A stretch of DNA of 48,002 bases. It comes from Alphaproteobacteria bacterium. Lineage in GTDB: Bacteria > Pseudomonadota > Alphaproteobacteria > TMED109. The stretch lies in contig JAJEGJ010000011.1 of NCBI GenBank assembly GCA_022819905.1, positions 1 to 48,002 on the forward strand. Reading direction: 5' to 3'. This document shows positions 41,405-48,002 of the stretch, piece after piece (position 1 is the stretch's first letter; each line of letters starts with the position of its first letter). Both the position numbers and the translations under genes were made by a program. Under the pieces are notes generated by a model. The model was given only the letters and a program-made list of their open reading frames with translations. It was not told the origin of the DNA and ran no database searches.

Positions 41405-42622
41405 TTACACGACGTTCTGGGATCGAAGCTCGCCGATCTCGGTCGGCGAGAACCCGGCTTCTGCGAGAATCTCTTCGGTGTGTTCGCCTAGCAGAGGGGC
41501 CGGATGGGGTGTCCGCCCGACTTTCCGCATGCCGTGAAAGGCCACGTCAACGTATGGCCAGTGACCTTCCCCGGCCCCGTCTTGGCGTGGAACCGTCTGG
41601 AAGACGCCCCGATGGGTCAGTTGGGGATTTTCTCGCCAAACCTGCGGAATCGTCGACACGCGTGCGGCCGGAATGCCGGCTTCCGCCAGACGGTCTTCCC
41701 AGATCGCGGCGCTTTCTCGGGAGAACGCATCGCTGAGGATGACACGGAGTTCGTCGGCGTTCGCGATCCGGTCGGTCAGCGTCACGAAGCGAGGGTCGGT
41801 CGTCAGTTCCTCGCGGTCGAGCAGCGACGCCAGTGACAGAAACTGGTTCTGGGTGGCTGCGGCGATCATGACGAGGCCGTCGCTGGCCGGGTACACGTCT
41901 GCGACCGGGTTGCCGGTCTGCGACCGGTTGCCTGACAGGTTCGGGACGGTTCCGTTCACCGAGTACATCGTGAGATTTGGCGCCATGACGCCGGCTGCGG
42001 TGTCCAGCATGGAGAGGTCGAGAAAGTCGCCCTGACCCGTCCGCTCTCGGCAAAATAGCGAGGCCGAAATCGCGAAACAGGCCTGCGTCGCGGTCGTCAT
42101 GTCGATCGTCCAATGACCCGTCTTGACCGGTCCCGTCTCCGGCGTGCCGGTCACGGACATCATTCCGGACGCCGCCTGGATCGCGGCGTCGTACGCGGCG
42201 GCGGACGCGCGTGGACCGGTTTGACCGTAGCCGGAAATCGCGCAGTAGATCAGCTTCGGGTTTATCGCGCTCATGGCGCCGTAGCCAAAGCCCAGGCGGT
42301 CCATCGTTCCGGCCTTGAAGTTCTCGACGAGCACGTCCGAGCCGGCAGCCAGACGGCGAACGACTTCACCCGCGCGTTCATGCTTCAAGTCGAGGGTCAG
42401 CGAACGCTTCCCCGTGTTCACGGCCAGGAACAACGGCGAGGCACCAAGCTCCTCCAGGTCCGGATCGGTTGCCGGGAGCGTCTGGCGCGCCTGGTCGCCG
42501 CCCACACGGTTCTCCACCTTGATGACTTCGGCGCCAAGCAGCGCCAGCTGTTGCGTGCAGTACGGGCCGGCTAGAACCTGCGTGAAGTCCAGGACGCGAA
42601 CGCCTTCGAGGGTGTTGTGCAC
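41405..42622 (-). CDS. CaiB/BaiF-family (type III) CoA-transferase
   Basis: 405 residues, normal for this intertwined dimer family that moves CoA between carboxylic acids. GVRVLDFTQVLAGPYCTQQL and LGAEVIKVENRVGGDQAR open the protein; NTGKRSLTLDLKHERAGEV and GDFLDLSMLDTAAGV carry conserved and catalytic-Asp regions. Typical substrates are carnitine, oxalate, bile acids and dicarboxylates. A GTG at 42620-42622 with GGAGG before it is the best start; the frame is open further upstream without homology. A 3-hydroxyisobutyrate dehydrogenase-like gene lies divergently at 42857. Confidence 0.93.
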   Translation of the reverse strand: MHNTLEGVRVLDFTQVLAGPYCTQQLALLGAEVIKVENRVGGDQARQTLPATDPDLEELGASPLFLAVNTGKRSLTLDLKHERAGEVVRRLAAGSDVLVENFKAGTMDRLGFGYGAMSAINPKLIYCAISGYGQTGPRASAAAYDAAIQAASGMMSVTGTPETGPVKTGHWTIDMTTATQACFAISASLFCRERTGQGDFLDLSMLDTAAGVMAPNLTMYSVNGTVPNLSGNRSQTGNPVADVYPASDGLVMIAAATQNQFLSLASLLDREELTTDPRFVTLTDRIANADELRVILSDAFSRESAAIWEDRLAEAGIPAARVSTIPQVWRENPQLTHRGVFQTVPRQDGAGEGHWPYVDVAFHGMRKVGRTPHPAPLLGEHTEEILAEAGFSPTEIGELRSQNVV

Positions 42623-42856
42623 GAGCCCTCCGTATGCGGTGGAAAAGAGGCCAGCCTGACGTACCGGCGCGGAGTGTATAGAGCCTGCCGCTCCGCGCGA
42701 GCCGCGGCCTTGGCGGCAGCGTTCTCGGAGAGCCGGGGACAGTTGCGCAGATTCCTTGCAGCCGGTCTTTATGCTCCCCGGGAGCCGCGCGGGAGCGGCT
42801 GAATCGCAGCGCCGTCGACAACCCGGCTCGGACAGACGAAGCCAGGAGGGAATGCC

Positions 42857-43744
42857 ATGGGTCAGAACAAACCGAGCCTCGGATACATCGGCCTCGGCCT
42901 TATGGGAGCGCCGATGACCGCACGGCTGCTCGAGGCGGATTACGAGGTGGCGGTCTGGGGCCGTACCCCCGCCAAACTCGACCGGGTCGTCGAACTCGGT
43001 GCGGAGCGGCGGCCGACAGCGGCCGAGGTAGCTCGCTCTTCCGATCTGGTTTTCACCTGTCTCTCCGATACCGAAGCGGTGGAGGCCGTCGTGTTCGGCG
43101 AAGAGGGTATTGCCGCCGGTGCCGCGGACGGAATGTTGCTTGTCGACATGTCCTCCATCTGCCCGGACGCCTGCCGGAACATGGCGGCGCGCCTGCAGCG
43201 GGAAACGGGAATGCGCTGGATGGACGCGCCCGTTTCGGGTGGGGTGATCGGCGCGGAAACCGGGAATCTCACCGTCATGGCCGGGGGCAGCGAAGCGGAC
43301 TTCGAGCGTGCCCGCGAGGTGGTCGCCGTGCTGGCGCGCCGCTTCACGCTGATGGGGCCGATCGGCGCGGGCCAGACCACGAAGCTGATCAACCAGACGA
43401 TTGTCGGTTGCGGGGTCGCCGTTCTCGCTGAGGCGGCAGCTCTCGCTGCACGCGCAGGGATCGACGCGGGCCGGCTCCCCGAAGCTCTCGCCGGAGGCCG
43501 CGCGGACTCCCTGCTGCTGCAACAGTTCTTTCCGAAGATGGTGGCCGGCGACGTGACGGTGGAATCGCACATCAGAACGATGCTCAAGGACCTCGACACG
43601 GTGTCCGATCTTGCGCGCGCGACCGCATCATCGATGCCCATGGCCGTGACGGCCGCCGAATTGCATCGGCTGATGGTCCAGCGCGGACACGCCGGCGCCG
43701 ACAGCACTGCAATCGCGGCACTCTACCGGGGGGACCCGGTCTGA
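42857..43744 (+). CDS. 3-hydroxyisobutyrate dehydrogenase-family oxidoreductase
   Basis: 295 residues, full length. LGYIGLGLMGAPMTARLLEA is the NAD(P) Rossmann motif (GLGxMGxxM), WMDAPVSGGVIGAETGNLTV the substrate segment, and GPIGAGQTTKLINQ carries the catalytic Lys. The family oxidises beta-hydroxy acids (3-hydroxyisobutyrate, tartronate semialdehyde in reverse, 6-phosphogluconate-like). An AGGAGGG ribosome-binding site lies before the ATG. A transporter and an amidohydrolase follow on the same strand, so a small acid catabolic unit is possible. Confidence 0.92.
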   Translation: MGQNKPSLGYIGLGLMGAPMTARLLEADYEVAVWGRTPAKLDRVVELGAERRPTAAEVARSSDLVFTCLSDTEAVEAVVFGEEGIAAGAADGMLLVDMSSICPDACRNMAARLQRETGMRWMDAPVSGGVIGAETGNLTVMAGGSEADFERAREVVAVLARRFTLMGPIGAGQTTKLINQTIVGCGVAVLAEAAALAARAGIDAGRLPEALAGGRADSLLLQQFFPKMVAGDVTVESHIRTMLKDLDTVSDLARATASSMPMAVTAAELHRLMVQRGHAGADSTAIAALYRGDPV

Positions 43745-44051
43745 ACGGGGCGCGACCGTCGTGAACCACTGCCGCCGCGCATCTGCCGTCGATCGTCCTT
43801 GCTGAAGCGATTGGGCGTCGCCGCTTGGCGCCGTGGTCAGGCCGCAACGGCTGGGTGCCCAAGCCCATGCGAACAGGCAGGAAATCGATCGTGCCGGCGC
43901 AGGACAGGGTGGGGAGCAGGCGCGGTGCAGAAGTTTCGAACGAACTCCCGGTCTACTTGGCTACCTGGACGCTCGGCCTGGCTGAGGGGAACGGTGCGTG
44001 CACGAAAGCAGGCGGCGTCTGCAGCCGGCGCGACACCTGGGGCTCTTGTTG

Positions 44052-44972
44052 ATGGCGACGGATAAGACGGCAGGCGCGCAGCAGGTCGGAGTTTTCTTCT
44101 TCTTCTGCATGCTCCTGTCGTTCTCGACGATGGAGGCGTACGGGAAGTGGTTGTCGCAGACGTTTCCCGTGCTGCAGGTGGTGTGGGCCAGATACACCTT
44201 CCACTTCATTCTCATCGTCGCGGTGATGGCGGTACTCCGGGTGCTCGGACGAGGACCACGCTTCCACCGGAGTCATCGCCCACGCGCACAGATCGTCCGT
44301 TCCGTGTTCCTCTTCGGCATGACGTTCTTCTATTTCCACGCGCTTGCGCGGCTGCCCATCGCCGAGGCGACGGCGATCATCTTTACCGCCCCGCTCATCA
44401 TGTCGGTGCTGTCCGGGGTGACGTTGGGCGAGCGCGTCGGCTGGCGGGAATGGTGCGCCGCGCTGATTGGCTTTGTCGGTGTCTTGATCGTGGTGCAGCC
44501 GTTCGCGCTGATCGCTGCGATGACGGGGAATCCGGATGCGCTGCCTCCCGGTACGCTGACAGGCGTCGCGGCCGGCATCACGGGCGCGTTTCTCTTCGCG
44601 TTCTACATGCTGTCCAGCCGGTTCGTGTCCGTGGTCGACCCGCCGGAAACCGGCCTTCTCTATTCCTCGCTGGCGGGGGTCGTGGCCACCAGCGCAACCG
44701 TACCGTTCGATTGGCAGATGCCGGATGCGGCGGGCTGGGGCATGTTGGCGGTGATCGGCGGTTTCGGTGCACTTGGCCAGTACCTGGCGGGCTTTGCCTT
44801 TGCTCGGGTCCAGGCGAGCAAACTGGGCCCCTTGACGTACATCCAACTCCTGTTTGCGGTCAGCTACGGGATTCTCCTTTTCGATACGGTTCCGGGCATC
44901 AACACGCTGGCCGGAGCGGGCCTCATCGTGCTCGCGGGCGTCTACACGTACCGACGCACCGCCCGAAGCTAA
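44052..44972 (+). CDS. EamA/DMT-family permease
   Basis: 306 residues with about ten membrane helices in two EamA repeats. FFFFCMLLSFSTMEAYGKWL opens repeat 1, LPIAEATAIIFTAPLIMSVL is its conserved signature, and GPLTYIQLLFAVSYGILLFD the matching segment of repeat 2. Such carriers export or import amino acids, metabolites or drugs. The ATG at 44052 is chosen; an in-frame GTG at 43998 would add 18 residues. About 300 bp (43745-44051) upstream hold no other gene. Confidence 0.9.
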   Translation: MATDKTAGAQQVGVFFFFCMLLSFSTMEAYGKWLSQTFPVLQVVWARYTFHFILIVAVMAVLRVLGRGPRFHRSHRPRAQIVRSVFLFGMTFFYFHALARLPIAEATAIIFTAPLIMSVLSGVTLGERVGWREWCAALIGFVGVLIVVQPFALIAAMTGNPDALPPGTLTGVAAGITGAFLFAFYMLSSRFVSVVDPPETGLLYSSLAGVVATSATVPFDWQMPDAAGWGMLAVIGGFGALGQYLAGFAFARVQASKLGPLTYIQLLFAVSYGILLFDTVPGINTLAGAGLIVLAGVYTYRRTARS

Positions 44973-45194
44973 ATGGCTGAACTCACTGCCATTCGCTCCT
45001 CGCGTCTGCAGGCCGATGGTGTCGCAACGGGCCGACGCAATGTTGGTTGCGGCGGAGTTGACCGGAACGCCCTGGCAGAGCCGCAAAGGCAGCGGTGACT
45101 GTTCGTCGAATACGCTACGCTGGAACCGATCAGGCCATTGAAACCGGTGAGCAAAATTTACAACCCGACACGAGAAAAGGGGAATAGGGACCAA

Positions 45195-46394
45195 ATGGAT
45201 CTTCGAGGGAAAGTGGTCTCCGCCGACTGCCATATCGATCTCATCTGGCTGCCGCCCGACCTCTTCACGGCAATGGCGCCGGAGCGCCTCAGGGACCGCA
45301 TGCCCTACGTGGACCGGGACGAGCACGGACGGAGTGTCTGGGTGTCCAAGGGCGGTGCTTATTTCGGCCTGGTGAACGGAATGGGGTCGGCAGGGAGGGA
45401 ATACGTGCCCGGCGAGATTCACCGGTCGGACCGGATGGCTGCGCAGGGGCTGTATGAAGACGGGCAGCGGGGAGTCCGACGCCTCACGGATCCGGAACTG
45501 CGGGTCCGGGACCAGGAACTCGACGGCGTGCGCGGCGAGGTGCTCTACGGAATCCTCGGGGCAGCGAACCGGTTGAACGATCCCGAAGCCGCCGCCGAGG
45601 TGATGCGGATCTACAACTCGTGGCTCGCCGATTTCTGCGCTTCCAACCCCGACCGCTTTGCCGGCATTGCCTGCGTTCCGAATCACGATGTCGGGGCTGC
45701 CGTCGCCGAGATCGAGCGGGTTACGAAGCGGGGCATCGTTCGCGGTCTCGAGATCGCCAATACCCTCGACATGAAGCCGCTCTATCACCACCACTGGAAC
45801 CCGCTCTGGGAGGCGGTGGACGGCAGCGGACTGCCTGTTCACATCCACACCATCGGAGGCAGGCAACCGGAGCCGGAAGGCCTTACTCGGCTCGAGTGGC
45901 GGGCCGCCTTTGCCACATTCATCACCGGCTTCCAGCTCAAGATGGCCGACAAGTTGATGGAGGCGATCTACGGCGGTGTGCTCGAGCGGTATCCGGGAGT
46001 GAGGCTCGTTATCGGTGAGGCTGGGATCGGATGGATTCCGTACGTGCTCGAGCACATGGATCTTGAGTGGGAGGATCAGTTCCGGGACCTTGAACTCAAG
46101 ATGAAGCCTTCCGAATACTGGCGCCGGCAGTGCCACGCCACCTACCAGAGCGACCCCATCGGCATTCGTCTGATCGACGTGCTCGGTGAAGACAACGTGA
46201 TGTGGGGCTCGGACTTCCCGCATCCGGACGGCGTGTGGCCGGACAGCCAGGAGTTTATTGCCCGCGAGATGGCGGGGGTGGAGCCGCGGATCCAGCGCAA
46301 GGTCCTGTGGGAAAACGCGGCCCGGCTGTACGGGTTTCCGGCAGTGCGGCGCGCCCCGGTCACCGCAGGAATCGAGTCGGAAGCGGGGCGTTAA
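45195..46394 (+). CDS. Amidohydrolase-family metal-dependent hydrolase (ACMSD-like)
   Basis: 399 residues with an amidohydrolase_2 TIM barrel. VVSADCHIDLIWLPPDLF carries the first DxH-like metal site, GLPVHIHTIGG the second His pair, VIGEAGIGWIPYVLEHMD a later strand, and MWGSDFPHPDGVWPDS the catalytic Asp. Relatives are decarboxylases and hydrolases of aromatic or lactone ring compounds. The ATG at 45195 has AGGGA about 6 nt upstream and begins at the family start; an ATG at 45138 would add 19 residues without homology. It is the last clearly intact protein gene before the tRNA-like cluster. Confidence 0.9.
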   Translation: MDLRGKVVSADCHIDLIWLPPDLFTAMAPERLRDRMPYVDRDEHGRSVWVSKGGAYFGLVNGMGSAGREYVPGEIHRSDRMAAQGLYEDGQRGVRRLTDPELRVRDQELDGVRGEVLYGILGAANRLNDPEAAAEVMRIYNSWLADFCASNPDRFAGIACVPNHDVGAAVAEIERVTKRGIVRGLEIANTLDMKPLYHHHWNPLWEAVDGSGLPVHIHTIGGRQPEPEGLTRLEWRAAFATFITGFQLKMADKLMEAIYGGVLERYPGVRLVIGEAGIGWIPYVLEHMDLEWEDQFRDLELKMKPSEYWRRQCHATYQSDPIGIRLIDVLGEDNVMWGSDFPHPDGVWPDSQEFIAREMAGVEPRIQRKVLWENAARLYGFPAVRRAPVTAGIESEAGR

Positions 46395-46953
46395 TGCCCA
46401 AGGATTACCGAGGCCGCGCGGATGGCTCAGTGAACGCGGCGTCGTCACCCCGATCGGCGCAGCCGATCGCTTGAACGATCAGCGGAAGGCAGTGGGGCGA
46501 GGCCTTCGCGGCTTTCACGTTGCCGCTGGCATGCGTGCGGCCAAGTCTGGATGGAGGTGGCGGCCTGGGCACGTTTCGGATCGGCCGGAGTCCAGCCGCG
46601 CCGTGCGGTGCCCGTTGCGCGAAGGAGTGCCCCTGCACGGGTTGCTGGATGCCGGCTGTTTCGACGCCGTGATCCTCAAGGATTGGCGCCAGGGAGCCTG
46701 TTCGTGAGGAGGTGCCGGCCGCGAGACTGGCGGACGGACAGGCTCCCTGGCCGCACTGCTGTTACCGAGGCAGCTGGCGGTGTGACCCTCCCGATTCATC
46801 CAGTACCGGATACGTTCTTCGGGAATCGTGGATATTCCCACACGGACGGCCAAGGTGGCTGCTCCTAAGCGACCGTACCTGCCAACGCTCAGGAGTTACT
46901 GCCGGTCGGGGCGCAAGTCAACACCGGGCCATGACCTTACGGGGTCAATAGGT
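46395..46953. other. Intergenic region, no gene recognised
   Basis: About 560 bp with short frames on both strands and no ribosome-binding sites or domain motifs. It separates the amidohydrolase from the tRNA-like sequences. Confidence 0.4.
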
Positions 46954-47024
46954 CTCGCGTTCGTCTAGAGGTAGGGCGCCCGGACCAGACCCGGGAGACA
47001 GCAGTTCGAACCTGCGACGCCGGA
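46954..47024 (+). pseudogene. Degenerate tRNA-like sequence (Glu-like body)
   Basis: The segment has the TTCGTCTAGAGG D-arm start typical of tRNA-Glu, an anticodon stem CCCGG/CCGGG and a TTCGAAC T-loop. Defects: a C-C mismatch in the acceptor, an A-G pair at the T-stem end, and an anticodon loop ACCAGAC without the invariant T33. No encoded CCA follows. It looks like a decayed or tRNA-derived element, not a working tRNA. Confidence 0.5.
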
Positions 47025-47090
47025 CCCGAACCATGCAGGCTAACAGGTCTTGGGCAGTGCTATGGACAGCACGTTATGGGCCGGGGAAGC

Positions 47091-47163
47091 AGGCCCGTAG
47101 CTCCGTGGATAGCGCGCCAGCTTGCTAAGGCGGAGGTCGCGGGTTCGAGTCCCGCCGGGGCTG
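47091..47163 (+). pseudogene. Degenerate tRNA-like sequence, Arg-like body with GCT loop
   Basis: 73 nt with a short variable loop, a T-arm that pairs perfectly (GCGGG/CCCGC around TTCGAGT) and a GTGGATAG D-loop as in tRNA-Arg. The anticodon loop reads TTGCTAA (GCT, a serine anticodon), although tRNA-Ser has a long variable arm. Mismatches: G-G in the acceptor, T-C in the D-stem and two in the anticodon stem (CCAGC/GGCGG). No CCA follows. Either a pseudogene or a strongly deviating tRNA. Confidence 0.55.
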
Positions 47164-47256
47164 CTTCCAATGCGCCTGGCACCTGTCGAGTTGACAGGGC
47201 AAGCCGCCAAGAATCAGCTGCCGACGGGGGCGCAGGCAAAACTGTACGTAATGTCG

Positions 47257-47391
47257 CATCGAATGGACGACCAACTGCGCCTCCTGGCCCTGGAACCGAT
47301 CGAGGGTGCCGATCTGGTCGGTGAGGTCCGGCGGGGCCTCGGCGGGCGCGGAAACCAGGGCGCTGCAGGGAGCGACGACCGGGATGTCGTC
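47257..47391 (-). pseudogene. Fragment of a superfamily I helicase (AAA_12-like)
   Basis: About 45 codons in one minus frame read DIPVVAPCSALVSAPAEAPP, then QIGTLDRFQGQEAQLVVHSM. The C-terminal helicase domain of SF1 enzymes has VVAPYxAQV and GTVDKFQGQEAPVVIxSM in this order and spacing. The rest of the enzyme is missing, and the frame continues into the tRNA-like DNA. It is a relic. Confidence 0.5.
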
Positions 47392-47524
47392 CGCCGCGAG
47401 CGGCTGCACCGTGGTGACCGATTACTTGCGCCGGACCCGGCCGGCGCTGCCAACGCCGTTCGAGTGCCGCTTCCAGCTCGCACTGGGGCGGCCGCCCCAG
47501 GCCGATCGCCGCGATCCGAGTGCC

Positions 47525-47800
47525 GATCTTGACTGGAGCGCGCCTCGGCTATTCGCGGGGCTGCATCGGCGCGGTGATGCGGGCCCGGATCGCGTGTTCT
47601 CCGGGGACCTCAGCGCCGAGCGCCTCTGGACGTTCTGGCGCGGGCCCTGCGAGGACGCCGAACACCGCGGCCTCCACCTCCACGACTGCCGACGGATCCG
47701 GGCATCCCGGGGCGTCATGAACGGTGTCGGTCTCACCCTGGTCGGCCGGTTTCCTGAGCACAGGATGCGAGACACGACCGCAATTGCCGAAGCGAAGGGA
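47525..47800 (+). pseudogene. Tyrosine recombinase (phage-type integrase) fragment
   Basis: An open plus-strand frame without start codon reads RLFAGLHRRGDAGPDRVFSG, then GLHLHDCRRIRASRGVMNGV and GLTLVGRFPEHRMRDTTAI. Integrase catalytic domains have LPxxxGxxxVFPG, LHDLRHxFASRAVxxG and LPxVGxLLGHxxxxTTxRYAH at these places. The HxxR motif survives as HDCR and the box II His as PEH, but the catalytic Tyr is gone (TTAIAEA). The N-terminal part is not found. It is a decayed recombinase beside two tRNA-like sequences. Confidence 0.6.
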
Positions 47801-48002
47801 TGCCGTGCCGCGCCGCATTCGCCGCGGAGAGACAGCGTGACGCACACGGACGGTGATGCATGCCACTTCCTCATCGGTACGAGGGGCGCCATCCGGCAAC
47901 TGCGTGGAGGCGCGGCCCCCCGCGGGGCCGCCCCACCACCCGCCGGTCGGCGTGCGCGCCCCGCAAAGCGGCACTACAAACGACCCGCGCCCCCGCAACG
48001 GG
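47801..48002. other. Window end; strong GC hairpin, no gene called
   Basis: The recombinase frame stays open to the edge but shows no homology here. GCGGCCCC (47912-47919) and GGGGCCGC (47924-47931) form an 8-bp stem with a 4-nt loop and no T-run. Confidence 0.35.

Noticed and set aside
43953-46448. 831-codon minus frame opposite the permease and amidohydrolase
   Set aside because: Antisense shadow spanning two clear plus-strand genes; His/Arg-rich composition without domains.

Overview
The window is GC-rich, densely coding proteobacterial chromosome. The gene content (LivK/LivG importer, TRAP transporter, CaiB/BaiF CoA-transferase, aerobic CO-dehydrogenase-type molybdenum hydroxylase, quinoprotein relay proteins, AdoMet decarboxylase plus alanine-racemase-fold ornithine decarboxylase) fits a heterotrophic alpha- or gammaproteobacterium, perhaps marine or host-associated. 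No rRNA or marker gene allows a firmer placement.

Layout. 1-4 kb: branched-chain amino acid type ABC importer genes (ATPase cut by the left edge) and a gamma-glutamyltransferase-like hydrolase, all on the minus strand. 4-8.3 kb: a patchwork of decayed pieces: a chimera of a small DUF4258-like protein with the last 40 residues of a type I secretion adaptor (HlyD), a two-repeat remnant of a type I-E CRISPR array, an intact RelE-type toxin/HTH antitoxin operon with a palindromic operator, an MscS channel, and a second HlyD fragment. 8.9-15.7 kb: a benzoylformate decarboxylase-like ThDP enzyme, a short DCC-like protein, two tandem RpiR regulators (one without its HTH domain) and UDP-glucose dehydrogenase. 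16-22.3 kb: M48 metalloprotease lipoprotein with TPR-like region, small cupin, SRPBCC and ABM proteins, a four-rhodanese protein and, divergent from it, a three-histidine cupin resembling thiol dioxygenases. 22.8-26.7 kb: a compact operon for a FAD / 2Fe-2S / molybdopterin hydroxylase with a MoaD-like protein as fourth gene. 26.8-31.1 kb: an unknown membrane-anchored protein and a complete DctPQM-type TRAP transporter. 32-36.7 kb: an orphan excisionase-like HTH protein, then spermidine synthesis genes (AdoMet decarboxylase, ornithine decarboxylase, spermidine synthase), a YggT-family protein, argG and tRNA-Ala(CGC). 37.2-38.4 kb: an exported isochorismatase-like hydrolase and a MarR regulator. 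39.5-41.2 kb: a zinc metallohydrolase and a SoxYZ fusion of the quinoprotein relay type, without the dehydrogenase. 41.4-46.4 kb: CaiB/BaiF CoA-transferase, 3-hydroxyisobutyrate dehydrogenase-like enzyme, EamA permease and amidohydrolase. 46.9-48 kb: two degenerate tRNA-like sequences, a helicase fragment and a tyrosine recombinase fragment, together the remains of an integrated element.

How the parts work together. The polyamine genes form a full route from ornithine plus decarboxylated AdoMet to spermidine. The hydroxylase operon encodes all three subunits of the enzyme. The TRAP and Liv genes are typical solute importers of unknown substrate. The rhodanese/dioxygenase pair suggests thiol sulfur chemistry. 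Two convergent gene pairs overlap in their stop codons, showing tight packing in the 32-36 kb block, while 4-8 kb, 38.4-39.4 kb and 46.9-48 kb look like gene graveyards.
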